Assembly: GCF_030813235.1 (NCBI RefSeq)
Contig: NZ_JAUSUB010000026.1
Location: 1 to 64,000 of the forward strand
Direction of reading: 5' to 3'
Origin: Cytobacillus purgationiresistens
GTDB taxonomy: Bacteria; Bacillota; Bacilli; Bacillales; Cytobacillaceae
DNA length: 64,000 nt
The notes under the pieces are model-generated. The model worked only from the letters and a program-made list of their open reading frames with translations. It had not been told where the DNA came from and did not search any database. This document shows, piece by piece, positions 44,649 through 53,059 of this stretch (the first letter of the stretch is position 1; each line of letters opens with the position of its first letter). The position numbers and the translations under genes were made by a program.

Positions 44649-44678
44649 AAAAGCCAGCGCTTCTCTGCGCTGACTTTT
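44649..44678 (-). terminator. Terminator of the MFS gene
   Basis: AAAAGCCAGCGC (44649-44660) pairs with GCGCTGACTTTT (44667-44678) with one G-T pair. On the minus strand a T-run follows. Confidence 0.8.
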
Positions 44679-44683
44679 GCATT

Positions 44684-45889
44684 TTATGAGCCTTGAAGTT
44701 TCACTTTTGTTTTTTTGTCCAGTGAACGCTTTTGCCATACAATCGTTGTACTCAATGTAACCAGTAAGAAAGCAAGACCTAATATAAACGGATAGACGAT
44801 ATTCACATCATAAAGCATTCCAGCAATCGTTGGCCCTAATACATTACCGATGCTCATATACATATTATTCATCCCCATCGCAAACCCTTGTTCATTACCC
44901 GCCATTTTAGAAATCAGCGTATTTAAGACTGGACGCAAGATGGAGGTTGCTAGGAATATGAGCAAGGTCACACCAAAGAATAACGCGTAACTTGAAGCAA
45001 ACAAGGATAAGAAGAAACCTGCTGCTGCAATCGCGATAAATATATTCAAAATAGCGCCTTCGCCAAAACGAGTGACTAATCGATCAACAATAAACAACTG
45101 AACGATGACACTAATGATACCTGTTGTTGTAATCATAATTGCGATATCTTTTGGCGTGGCATTGAATTGGTTATCAACAAACAAACCTAATACCGACTCA
45201 TACGACATAAGCCCAAAGCTCATCACTAAAGTAATGATTAGTGGAATAAAGTAAGGCATTTTCACTGAGCGAATCATCTTTTTCACCATCGGTTCTTCGT
45301 CGTTGATTGCCATAGCAGCTGTTTGTTCTACAGTACGGCTTTCCTTTAAAACGATGATAGAGAATAAAACAGCTACCAGTGAAACAAGAGCCGATATAAG
45401 AAACGGCATTTTCAAGCCCAGCTCAGCTAAAAAGCCGCCGATTCCTGGACCAACAACCACACCTAATGACATGGCTGCAGATACATAGCTATTCCCTTTT
45501 GCCCGCTGATCAATTGTAGTGATATCAGCCACGTAAGCAAAAATTGCTGGAACGAGTAACGCTGCCCCAATCCCTCCAATCACGCGTGAGAAATAAAGTA
45601 CCCAGATTGAGTTAAATCCGTAAAAAATAAACATGGAGGCTGTCATTAAAATCAAGCCATAAATAATCATTTTTCTCCGTCCATACTGATCCGCCCACTT
45701 ACCGGCAACTGGAGAAAAGATCAGCTGTGCACAAGCGAAGATCGCTATCATTAAGCCAGCTGCCGTTCCTCCTTGGTTAATTGATGCCAAATAAGCAGGC
45801 AGGATGGGTATGACAATTCCAAAGCTTCCAATAGTAATAAACATATTGATCATTAATATAAATAACTTCTTCTTCTGTTCTCTTGTCAT
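44684..45889 (-). CDS. MFS multidrug exporter (Bmr/NorA/Blt type, DHA1)
   Basis: This 401-aa protein has 12 membrane segments. Motif A is GKWADQYGRRKMIIYG (about 63-78) and motif C is GVVVGPGIGGFLAE (about 145-158), which marks proton-driven drug antiporters. MINMFITIGSFGIVIPILPA is a typical DHA1 first helix. It exports cationic or lipophilic drugs. The gene is preceded by a 280-base leader with its own promoter, a long-range stem and a terminator, and by a divergent-in-function but same-strand MerR/TipA regulator upstream, so two layers of control are likely. Confidence 0.9.
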   Translation of the reverse strand: MTREQKKKLFILMINMFITIGSFGIVIPILPAYLASINQGGTAAGLMIAIFACAQLIFSPVAGKWADQYGRRKMIIYGLILMTASMFIFYGFNSIWVLYFSRVIGGIGAALLVPAIFAYVADITTIDQRAKGNSYVSAAMSLGVVVGPGIGGFLAELGLKMPFLISALVSLVAVLFSIIVLKESRTVEQTAAMAINDEEPMVKKMIRSVKMPYFIPLIITLVMSFGLMSYESVLGLFVDNQFNATPKDIAIMITTTGIISVIVQLFIVDRLVTRFGEGAILNIFIAIAAAGFFLSLFASSYALFFGVTLLIFLATSILRPVLNTLISKMAGNEQGFAMGMNNMYMSIGNVLGPTIAGMLYDVNIVYPFILGLAFLLVTLSTTIVWQKRSLDKKTKVKLQGS

Positions 45890-45964
45890 AAGAAAATCCC
45901 ACTCTTTCTCTATCCTTGCAGATGAAATTAATCACAGACACGGTTAGTATCTGCGCAAAAAAAC

Positions 45965-45992
45965 CCTCCTATCCGTCACTTTGGATAGGAGG
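45965..45992 (-). terminator. Leader terminator upstream of the MFS gene
   Basis: CCTCCTATCC (45965-45974) pairs with GGATAGGAGG (45983-45992), followed on the minus strand by GTTTTTTTG. It lies between the merR gene and the MFS start, inside the MFS leader. Confidence 0.85.
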
Positions 45993-45996
45993 CAGT

Positions 45997-46044
45997 CTAA
46001 GCCATAGAAAAAGATGAAGTACAAGCAATTGTACTTATAATCAA
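45997..46044 (-). CDS. Possible leader peptide of the MFS exporter
   Basis: TTG at 46044 (or GTG at 46047) is preceded by AAAGGA eight bases upstream, and the frame reads MIISTIACTSSFSMA then TAG. Its last codons are the 3' arm of the long stem closing the leader, and its stop is five bases before the terminator. This fits ribosome-mediated attenuation of a drug pump. Small size makes chance possible. Confidence 0.4.
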   Translation of the reverse strand: MIISTIACTSSFSMA

Positions 46045-46147
46045 CACTCTTTTCCTTTGAAAAATTGCAGACCAATCCCATTCAAAATGACACCGTAGTA
46101 ATTACGAATGTTTTTGAGAACAGGATTATAAGATCATTTTCTATGGC
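46001..46147 (-). ncRNA. Structured leader of the MFS exporter
   Basis: On the minus strand GCCATAGAAAA (46137-46147) pairs perfectly over 11 bp with TTTTCTATGGC (46001-46011), enclosing about 125 bases that can form small hairpins (CGTA-TACG; CATTC-GAATG). The terminator follows 8 bases later. The shape is that of a riboswitch or attenuator. It does not match a riboswitch class I know. Confidence 0.6.
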
Positions 46148-46172
46148 CACCCTTTCGCATGTTAGTGTCAAT

Positions 46173-46201
46173 ATCTTATAACGAGGGGCGGACATTTGCA
46201 A
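46173..46201 (-). promoter_or_regulatory. Probable promoter of the MFS leader
   Basis: On the minus strand, -35 TTGCAA (46196-46201) and -10 TAAGAT (46173-46178) have a 17-base spacer. The transcript would start near 46165, just before the long stem. Confidence 0.5.
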
Positions 46202-46233
46202 GCCTTTTTTTCTCGTTTTCTAATGTTATTTGT

Positions 46234-46968
46234 TTACTTATTTTGGTCTGCATAGATGGACATTGCATCACACATAAATTGAGCAAGTCCCTCTCCAAAC
46301 TGATCGATATTTTTTGTAAACCGCTCATCTGCAACATACATTTGTCCCAGTCCTTTGAAAGCTTCTAATGAATAACTGCCCATTTGATTCAGGAAAACAT
46401 ACCATTCCTTAATGCCTTCCTGCGCTTCTTTTGAGCTGGCTGAAAGATGACGGATATCTGCAAGTCTCCGGTAAATATCATTGAACGCATCTGCATATTT
46501 TTTCTGATCTTCTTCATTTTTAAATTTATCGTTTACTTTATCGACCGCTTTATCTCCCCAACGTTCCCGCGCTTCTTGTTCATATGGGTTATGGCTAAAA
46601 TTAAAGCCTTCGAACTTTTCTTCATTCGACATTTCAATCTCTCCTTCTGCGTATTTTAATGTTTTATCAACTGTCGCAATCATTCTGTCGAGCCTCATTC
46701 GCTTTTCAAGCAGCATCTTTTTATGAAGAGCCAAAGCCTCCTGCCGATCGAATTCCGGACTGTTGATAATGTTTTTTATTTTTTTCAAAGGGAAACCGAG
46801 CTCTTTAAAAAACAATATTTGCTGCAGCGTTTCTAAATTATTGTCTGAATAGATTCTGTAGCCTGATTCAGTCGTCTCCTCAGGAGCGAGCAATCCAATT
46901 TCATCATAATGATGCAGTGTGCGCACACTTATTCCGACTAAATCAGCTACTTCCTTTACTCTCATCAT
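46234..46968 (-). CDS. MerR-family regulator with TipAS-type drug-binding domain
   Basis: This 244-aa protein has an N-terminal MerR helix (MRVKEVADLVGISVRTLHHY, then DEIGLLAPEETTESGYRIYS), a coiled coil (about 75-112) and a TipAS domain (about 125-240: FNDIYRRLADIRHLSASSKE and MYVADERFTKNIDQFGEGLA). TipAL/Mta proteins bind bulky antibiotics in this domain and activate their own gene and drug pumps. The promoter upstream has the expected 19-base spacer. The MFS pump lies just downstream on the same strand. Confidence 0.92.
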   Translation of the reverse strand: MMRVKEVADLVGISVRTLHHYDEIGLLAPEETTESGYRIYSDNNLETLQQILFFKELGFPLKKIKNIINSPEFDRQEALALHKKMLLEKRMRLDRMIATVDKTLKYAEGEIEMSNEEKFEGFNFSHNPYEQEARERWGDKAVDKVNDKFKNEEDQKKYADAFNDIYRRLADIRHLSASSKEAQEGIKEWYVFLNQMGSYSLEAFKGLGQMYVADERFTKNIDQFGEGLAQFMCDAMSIYADQNK

Positions 46969-46992
46969 TGTCTTTGCCTCCCTTCAATAGTT

Positions 46993-47023
46993 ACTATAAA
47001 GTATGACGTTGCGTGAGGGTCAA
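46993..47023 (-). promoter_or_regulatory. MerR/TipA-type promoter
   Basis: On the minus strand, -35 TTGACC (47018-47023) and -10 TATAGT (46993-46998) are separated by 19 bases, CTCACGCAACGTCATACTT. TTGACCCTCACG with a 19-base spacer is typical of TipA/Mta operators. Confidence 0.8.
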
Positions 47024-47210
47024 TAGAAGTATGGATTATTTTTCGCCTATTTTTTTGCATACAATTATTTAAGGGAATGAGGGTCTAATGCATATATTTC
47101 TTGTTTATCTTACTTCTTATGGGCTTGGATAGATAACCTGCATGGCGTGCACAACGCTCTTTAATTTGCCTGCCTTCAAATATTTAACCAAATTCCTTTC
47201 TTTTCAAACG

Positions 47211-47240
47211 AAAAAAACCGCTTTGAATAGCGGTTCTAAT
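47211..47240 (-). terminator. Terminator of the GIY-YIG gene
   Basis: AACCGCT (47216-47222) pairs with AGCGGTT (47229-47235), with a T-run following on the minus strand. It abuts the stop codon. Confidence 0.75.
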
Positions 47241-47577
47241 TGTACCCCTTATCACCAAATGGCTGAAGCTGTTCCAGCCACTTTTCTTCAAGCTTCTCCA
47301 ACTCTATCTTTTCATTAAAATAACCGTCTTTTTTCTTTTTGAGCACCTCTAATACCGTAATTTCAAAGGCATCTTCACCGGCACGATTCCAGTCAGCCTG
47401 CAGTTCCTTGTTAATAAATGTACCGTTTTTCAGCATAAACTTTTTGCCATTCAAGGTTTTAAGATTAGGTGTACTTGCAACAAACACTTTTCCAGTTTGT
47501 TTGTTTTTGATTTGATAGACTCCAGCCTCTATTTCCGATTCTTTATACAATTGCTTGAGTTCCTTTTTCCGATCCAT
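47236..47577 (-). CDS. GIY-YIG nuclease-family protein
   Basis: This 113-aa protein has AGVYQIKNKQTGKVFVAST (about 18-36), a GIY-YIG variant in which GIY reads GVY and YIG is replaced, and the conserved Glu region LEEKWLEQLQPFGDKGYN at the C terminus. This small stand-alone type is common in Bacillus and its function is not established; nuclease activity is unproved. It lies 20 bases after the DUF2087 gene and probably shares its transcript. Confidence 0.85.
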   Translation of the reverse strand: MDRKKELKQLYKESEIEAGVYQIKNKQTGKVFVASTPNLKTLNGKKFMLKNGTFINKELQADWNRAGEDAFEITVLEVLKKKKDGYFNEKIELEKLEEKWLEQLQPFGDKGYN

Positions 47578-47597
47578 TTAACCTGCCCTCTTTCTTA

Positions 47598-48359
47598 TTA
47601 ATTCCGCCAATATTTGCTGCCGTCAGATTTTCGATTCATTAATCCATACTCAATTAAATAGCGTCTTAGCAAAACATTGTCATGATAGACAGCGCTTAAT
47701 AGTTGATTGACTTCCTTTTCTTCGTATTCCTTTTCCGGAATAAAACGTTCAGCAATTTCTCTTAACACAACGAGTCTTTGCTTCTCTTTTGGCGGGAAGC
47801 TTTGCAGCGCAGCCAGAACACCTTCAGGGAAAAACTTCATCACGATTTCGTCTTTTTCTTCTTCCGTTACATTGTAGCGATCATCCACCATCCGAGCTGT
47901 TTGATGGATATCAATGAAGCTCGGTTTGTGCTTATCCTTCTCCTTCAACAATTCCATCAATGTTAAATACAGTTTTGCTTGACGTTCTTTTTCCTTTAAC
48001 ACGAAACGATGATTGCGAATGGTTGATGCGCTTCCTATACCTAAATACTGTCGAATATCATTATCTGATTTCCCTTCATAAAAAAGACGAAGCAATCGAT
48101 TTTGATGATCAGTCAGCCCTGTTAGCTTCTTATCAAGGTCAATTAAAAACTCAAAGACCGATCCATGTATGTCTTCTATATGCTTTTTCAAAAACTTTTC
48201 TGCATCATAAAAAATATCATCTTTCCCATAGATGATTCCTTTTTCTGTCGTCTTTCCACATAAGAGACAAATATAATTCTCGCTTTCTTCAACGAACCCT
48301 CGTTTCATTTCACTCAGCGATGCATTCCAGAATACTTCGGATTGTTTCATTGTAATCAT
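47598..48359 (-). CDS. DUF2087-domain transcription regulator
   Basis: This 253-aa protein has an N-terminal part with a possible zinc pair (ICLLCGKT near 32 and an H..H near 60), a LuxR/sigma-like helix-turn-helix (about 85-115: EGKSDNDIRQYLGIGSASTI) and a C-terminal DUF2087 domain (about 175-250: KEKQRLVVLREIAERF, and the ending YGLMNRKSDGSKYWRN). DUF2087 proteins are putative DNA-binding regulators of unknown target. The pair with GIY-YIG is a frequent Bacillus arrangement, from memory. Confidence 0.8.
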   Translation of the reverse strand: MITMKQSEVFWNASLSEMKRGFVEESENYICLLCGKTTEKGIIYGKDDIFYDAEKFLKKHIEDIHGSVFEFLIDLDKKLTGLTDHQNRLLRLFYEGKSDNDIRQYLGIGSASTIRNHRFVLKEKERQAKLYLTLMELLKEKDKHKPSFIDIHQTARMVDDRYNVTEEEKDEIVMKFFPEGVLAALQSFPPKEKQRLVVLREIAERFIPEKEYEEKEVNQLLSAVYHDNVLLRRYLIEYGLMNRKSDGSKYWRN

Positions 48360-48437
48360 TTCTCCATTTTGTTTGTCTTATAACAAACATTTTATTATTT
48401 TGTTTGTTTAATGTCAATTATCTTCACCAAAATAAAA

Positions 48438-48461
48438 ACGACTTTCTTAATCGAAAGTCGT
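48438..48461 (-). terminator. Terminator of the 471-aa gene
   Basis: ACGACTTTC (48438-48446) pairs perfectly with GAAAGTCGT (48453-48461), with TTTTTATTTT following on the minus strand. Confidence 0.85.
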
Positions 48462-48463
48462 CC

Positions 48464-49879
48464 TTAATATTGATCCATACATGATGTGTCAATCACCCAT
48501 GGTTCTCCTGTTTTTGTGTGAATCATTTTTATATGCCCTGTCGTTAAAGGATAGGAAGGCAAATAAGACAGCGTGTAGATCTGATGCTGCGAGTCTTTCA
48601 CCCACGAAAGCTCCATCAGTAAAGCTTCCTTAATAATCTTTTTCGCTTCTAAGATGGAAAGGTTCTCTTCTAGACAAATAAGAGAGAAGTCTATTAAAAC
48701 CTCTTGATCCACGTCTGCTTTCTTTACAAGCCCTGTATCTGCATCAACCTCAACTGTGACTGTAGCATCTGCAATACAAACACCACGCTCATAACGGAGA
48801 AAAGTAAAGTAGAATAGACGGAGAGCATCATCCTCCTCCACTTCCTTTGTCAAATTAGACTTCTGCAGTTTAAAAGTGATATCTGGCTGTACGGCAATTG
48901 CGGATAGAAGCGATATGGCATTATGAAGTGCTTCTTCATATGAAATGGTCCTTCCTGGCAGCGACTCCTCTTCTCCCATAAGCTTCAAAAGCCTACCATC
49001 TTGATGAAATAAAAATTTAATTACTTCGGGAATTTCCAATTCAGTATCTACTAAATCTTCATCACTTACCCGAAGCTCCTCCTTCTTCAAACGGCTCCAC
49101 ACTTCTAATCTGCCATGCCTGCTTTTCGTTTCAGCCACTTTCATATGCTCTTCTGTTAAGCCAGCTAGAGTATAGATATCTGTGAATGAATCGAGTGCGG
49201 GCAGCGGTTCAATTACTTGCTGCGGGAATCCTAAGACTTCAGTGGTATGTATTTTTCCATTTGTGTCGACTTCTATAATATAATCTTCCAATTCATATAC
49301 ATAATGATATTGATTATCCCCGGATAAGAATGTATCTTTTGCATACTTTGCTATAACAGGGGTAAGCTGCAATTGATCGAGATAGATTTCCTTCGCCATA
49401 CTGGCAGTGATGCTTTTTTGCGGATATTGGACCTCATAGCCCAACTCTTCTCTTTCAACTGAGCTGATTAAGCCATTAGGCAGCATAGTAAAGCTAATCC
49501 CTGAATTCGGCAGCTCCTTATCAAGCTGATCATCCTTGCGATTATAAATAATGATGTGATACTCACCTAAGTCAATGTATGCGGATAAATAGAGACCTTT
49601 TCTAAAATCTTCATCATAGAATTTCTCAATAAAACCTTCCGCCTGCATAATCATTTCAAACTTCGATGCAGTCCTAGGCAATGAATCGATTTCATCTGTA
49701 TAAATAAAGAATTCTGCAATCCCTACCTCATCAAAGCGGACCGAACCAACAGATTCTCCCCATTCCTCCAATAATATATCAAAAACTTCCTCTTCAAATT
49801 CCATCTGCTCCGCTTTCAAAGCGGCTGGATCGATTCCTTTAAAGTATCCTTTTAACTGTTCAATTATCGTGTGATACAA
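48464..49879 (-). CDS. Unknown protein with YcdB/PepSY-like repeats
   Basis: This 471-aa, acidic, apparently soluble protein has no signal peptide or membrane segment. It alternates helices and beta strands. Segments with TISYEEALHNAISLLSAIAV and VDADTGLVKKADVDQEV, and a C-terminal SILEAKKIIKEALLMELSW with HTKTGEPWVIDT, resemble YcdB/PepSY-type repeats of Bacillus, but identification is uncertain. TTG start after AAAGGAG. Monocistronic with its own terminator. No function is proposed. Confidence 0.65.
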   Translation of the reverse strand: MYHTIIEQLKGYFKGIDPAALKAEQMEFEEEVFDILLEEWGESVGSVRFDEVGIAEFFIYTDEIDSLPRTASKFEMIMQAEGFIEKFYDEDFRKGLYLSAYIDLGEYHIIIYNRKDDQLDKELPNSGISFTMLPNGLISSVEREELGYEVQYPQKSITASMAKEIYLDQLQLTPVIAKYAKDTFLSGDNQYHYVYELEDYIIEVDTNGKIHTTEVLGFPQQVIEPLPALDSFTDIYTLAGLTEEHMKVAETKSRHGRLEVWSRLKKEELRVSDEDLVDTELEIPEVIKFLFHQDGRLLKLMGEEESLPGRTISYEEALHNAISLLSAIAVQPDITFKLQKSNLTKEVEEDDALRLFYFTFLRYERGVCIADATVTVEVDADTGLVKKADVDQEVLIDFSLICLEENLSILEAKKIIKEALLMELSWVKDSQHQIYTLSYLPSYPLTTGHIKMIHTKTGEPWVIDTSCMDQY

Positions 49880-50035
49880 AGCAGTAGTTCTCCTTTGATT
49901 ATTGGTTTTATTAGTGGGAAGGAAGACAATATAACTGCAAAATATACTTAAGTATACCTATACTTTCTTCTCCCTTGATTATTAACTCATTTAAAACACT
50001 ATATTAAACAGAGCCTTCTTCTATTAAAACCCTGA

Positions 50036-50511
50036 TTATAACACTCTTCCCATAATGATGACATCATGAAAACCTCCATTACTAAGCAAACCTTCCTTTT
50101 CAAACCCTTGTTTCTCGTATAGATGGACGGCAGCGCTATTCGCTGACGTTACCTCTAATTCAATCCTGGTCAATCCTAAATGCAAGTCCGCCAGCTCAAG
50201 CAAGGCATCTAATAAACGGCTTCCTATTCCTTTATTCTGCCATTGTTCATCAATAGATATGGATATAGTTCCGCTATACCTCAATTTACCAGTTCTTACT
50301 TCAAGCATACCATACCCTAGGACATGATCTTCTACCTCTGCTACAAAGAAGAATGTTCATCCGTGCCCAAGCTTTCGATGTAAGCCTCTGTTGCACTCAT
50401 TCGCTCAGATGAAAATGACATCGTGTGATTAATGACAGACGGCTGTCGCCTTATTTTATTTATAGAAATGGCATCTTCTCTTCTAATGGGACGTATACGT
50501 AAATGCTTCAA
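50036..50511 (-). pseudogene. GNAT acetyltransferase (YhhY-like), frameshifted
   Basis: The TTG at 50511 follows GGGGG, and the first frame reads LKHLRIRPIRREDAISINKI through YIESLGTDEH, then stops at a TAG. One frame away the sequence continues FFVAEVEDHVLGYGMLEVRT, with acetyl-CoA loop QWQNKGIGSRLLDALLELA and AVHLYEKQGFEKEGLL to the end. A one-base loss near 50349-50358 explains it. Total length about 158 aa fits the family. Whether it is a real mutation or a sequencing error cannot be told. Confidence 0.8.
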
Positions 50512-50843
50512 CTCATTTTCCCCCAGTTATAAAGAAATAAACTTATAAGAATGCCCTTCTGTAAAGTTGCTGCATTTATCATCATTTATGGAGAGAATCG
50601 GTTTTGCATAATAGAATGATTAGCTTTCCCTTTTGTTATAAAAAGAATAGTTGTTTCTTTACTAAAAATACCTATGATAACTGGTAAATTCAAGGGTTAT
50701 TTTCGAACAAGGCGGATATATAAATGAAATAGCGATTTGCTCTATTTATTACAACTGTAGATATTCTAAACAGAAACAAATATTTAGTGGCAAAAAGAAT
50801 AACCCAACACGATTAGGCTGCTGACCTAACCAGCATTAAGATT
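50512..50843. other. Gene-free stretch
   Basis: About 330 bp, AT-rich, with no credible reading frame or strong hairpin. Confidence 0.4.
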
Positions 50844-51053
50844 TTATGGTATGACCATCATTCGATTAACTTCTCCAGTAGCCAGCTGGTCAAATCCTTC
50901 ATTTATTTCCTCTAATGGCATGACACCGCTTAACAAGTTATCTATTGTCAGTATAATTCCCCCTTTTACGACGAGAAAAATGATTGCATGTCCTGGAAAA
51001 AGATACAAAGGATCGCCAGCACACAATCCTAACCAATTAATGTTCCCCATCAT
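50844..51053 (-). pseudogene. Fragment of a zinc alcohol dehydrogenase C terminus
   Basis: ILTIDNLLSGVMPLEEINEG, then FDQLATGEVNRMMVIP, is the C-terminal end of class III-like zinc alcohol dehydrogenases. The catalytic and NAD domains are missing, and the upstream part is not recognisable. It abuts a relic in the opposite direction. Confidence 0.65.
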
Positions 51054-51405
51054 ATCTGCAACGAATCAAGCTTTAGAGAAAAAAATGAAAAATGGAGAAT
51101 TTCGAGAGGATTTATTCTATCGCATTGCCGTTATTACGCTGGATACTCCTCCATGAAGAGTAAATAGAAGATATTGATTTGTACTTTAAAGAACAATACC
51201 GCATTAGAAAGAGCATTTACCAGAAACCAAGCGGGTGCTGCAATCTTGCCATTGGTCTGGAAATATATGCTGATAAAAAATATCATGGGAAGCTTAGTCG
51301 TATCCATCCCGGAAAGAAACATCCAACGAGAGCATTTACCGCCTCATATATTTCATTCACCATACAACATTATTAAAAAAACTCCGGCGCTGGGAACAAC
51401 ATAAA
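51054..51405 (+). pseudogene. Relic of a sigma-54-dependent activator
   Basis: ISATNQALEKKMKNGEFRED and LFYRIAVITLDTPP come from the middle of a sigma-54 AAA domain. After a stop and a frame change, IPERNIQREHLPPHI comes from the region after the AAA domain. The N-terminal and DNA-binding parts are missing. Confidence 0.7.
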
Positions 51406-51416
51406 CATGCTTAATA

Positions 51417-51460
51417 GACACCTAATGGAGAAGGCTGTATTTTCTACTCCATTAGGTGTC
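51417..51460. terminator. Hairpin at the end of the 186-aa gene
   Basis: GACACCTAATGGAG (51417-51430) pairs perfectly over 14 bp with CTCCATTAGGTGTC (51447-51460). The T-rich tail TTTCTC is on the plus side; the stem overlaps the gene end at 51452. Confidence 0.7.
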
Positions 51461-52012
51461 TTTCTCATCAACTCTAGTAATTGCCAAATTAATTGAATCA
51501 AGCTTCAAAACGAGGGGATTGATAATATCACTAAAATACAAATTATCTTCTAATGAGAAATGATTATCATCATGAAATGTAAACTCGAAACGACCTCTTC
51601 TATCTTCAATCGGTTCATAATAATGCACAGCATCCAGTTCATCCCATGAATATTCATATTTATCACCGGACAAAAGCTGCGAAAAGGAAATTTTATCATG
51701 CGAAAAAACAACATAGGCTTGTGCACCAATATAAAAAGGAATCATACTTACGAGAGTCAGTCCAACAGCTAATACAATTGAAAGCTTTTTCACATTCATT
51801 AACGCAATGATAAGCATGGCTATCGTAATGAGGAAAAATCCGATTCCATACATGTAGTGTGCTGATTTGGGAACGAATACCTTCCAAATTCCAGTATCAT
51901 GGTGAACAATCGTACCCACAATTTGTGGAATAAAAGCGATAGATAACGCTGATAAAACTCCTATACCAATACTTAATGCTAAAAAAATATGTCTCGCTTC
52001 ATATCTTCCCAC
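51452..52012 (-). CDS. Unknown membrane protein, three or four helices plus a soluble domain
   Basis: This 186-aa protein has hydrophobic segments at about 9-33, 53-72 and 76-98. A soluble C-terminal part (about 105-180) has beta-rich EYSWDELDAVHYYEPIEDRR and FEFTFHDDNHFSLED, which could be a PH-like domain of the type seen in small Bacillus membrane proteins. Family not recognised. ATG preceded by AAAGAGGTGGTTG. Monocistronic. Confidence 0.65.
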   Translation of the reverse strand: MGRYEARHIFLALSIGIGVLSALSIAFIPQIVGTIVHHDTGIWKVFVPKSAHYMYGIGFFLITIAMLIIALMNVKKLSIVLAVGLTLVSMIPFYIGAQAYVVFSHDKISFSQLLSGDKYEYSWDELDAVHYYEPIEDRRGRFEFTFHDDNHFSLEDNLYFSDIINPLVLKLDSINLAITRVDEKDT

Positions 52013-52173
52013 AAAACAACCACCTCTTTTTCTCTTCTATATTTATTACGAATATACCAACCAAAAGGTTCCATATTTTCACAAAATTAATGAATTGTCC
52101 TTTTACATAGCGGAATATAAATTTTTTAACTCAATATAAATAAAGGGGACGAAAAAATCGAGGGGGTTTTTAC

Positions 52174-52743
52174 ATGTTATTATTCATCACATTTCTAATG
52201 GTGCTTTCCTACAGCATCTATTTTTTTATCAGCACTAGAGCAAAGAATAATGCAGTGAAAAAAACATTCTCTAAATGCATTCCTATGGTATTGGGGATGA
52301 CGGGCAGTTTAACAATCGGTCTTGTAGTTGCACTATGGATTCCGCAGATGGGGCTTTCCACAATCATCGCGATCCTCATGAGTGCAGCAATTGCCACCTT
52401 AATTGGAAGGCCTTTCGGAATCAATGGAATGGTTGAAGCACAGTCGGCCAGCCTAATGGGTGCGATGATGGGAGCAATGCTCGGCATCATGCTTGCACCT
52501 TCTGAGATAACCTTGATGATTATTGCAATGGATATCATTTATCTTTTAAGTGTCTTCTCTATGATGTTATTAATAAGCAAGGAGCTAAAAGTAAAAAATG
52601 TGCTAAAAAGTAAGTCCGCACCCTTTTACCTTTCCTTTCTTTTGAGCATCTCCATTATCTGTACAATTGGTATACTGCAAACAAACAATCCCAACGATCA
52701 GATTGAAATCGATGAACCAACAACAGAGCATCAACATCATTAA
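52174..52743 (+). CDS. Unknown small membrane protein with His-rich tail
   Basis: This 189-aa protein has five or six hydrophobic segments (about 3-20, 35-54, 58-78, 90-110, 112-132, 150-166). A glycine/methionine-rich stretch GAMMGAMLGIMLAPSE lies inside the membrane region, and the tail ends EHQHH. A metal link is possible but unproved. GAGGGGG lies 7 bases before the ATG. It is not in the SAM-riboswitch operon, which begins after it. Confidence 0.65.
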   Translation: MLLFITFLMVLSYSIYFFISTRAKNNAVKKTFSKCIPMVLGMTGSLTIGLVVALWIPQMGLSTIIAILMSAAIATLIGRPFGINGMVEAQSASLMGAMMGAMLGIMLAPSEITLMIIAMDIIYLLSVFSMMLLISKELKVKNVLKSKSAPFYLSFLLSISIICTIGILQTNNPNDQIEIDEPTTEHQHH

Positions 52744-52847
52744 GCAAATACAACTGTAAAAACCTCCAAACTACAAAAACACAAAAATATTATTGACTTT
52801 TCTATATAACAGTAATATTATGAATATAAAAATTTAATAAATCTATT

Positions 52848-52964
52848 CTCTTATTGAGAGAGGCTGAGGGACTGGCCCTGTGACGCCCGGCAACCATTTG
52901 TGGATTCTATTCATGAACAGGTGCTAAATCCTGCAAAATACAATTGTATTTTGAAAAATAAGAG
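52848..52964 (+). ncRNA. SAM-I riboswitch (S box) aptamer
   Basis: P1 is closed by CTCTTATT (52848-52855) and AATAAGAG (52957-52964). The S-box core AGAGAGGCTGAGGGACTGGC and GACGCCCGGCAACC is present, followed by AGGTGCTAAATCCTGC. With S-adenosylmethionine bound, P1 is stable and terminator 52991-53018 forms. Without it, AAGAGAGG can pair with CCTCTCTT as an antiterminator. It controls the dehydrogenase and metQNI genes downstream. Confidence 0.97.
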
Positions 52965-52990
52965 AGGTACTTAATTATTTAAATATACTT

Positions 52991-53018
52991 ATGCCTCTCT
53001 TTTTGAGAGGCATTTTTT
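52991..53018 (+). terminator. Riboswitch-controlled terminator
   Basis: ATGCCTCTC (52991-52999) pairs with GAGAGGCAT (53005-53013), followed by TTTTTT. Confidence 0.95.
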
Positions 53019-53059
53019 GTTTATTGCCATAATTTCACAGACAGAAGAGGGGAAGAAAA

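Noticed and set aside
44410..44682. Protein genes in the GC-rich repeat
   Set aside because: Both strands stay open by base composition only; no RBS and no family likeness.
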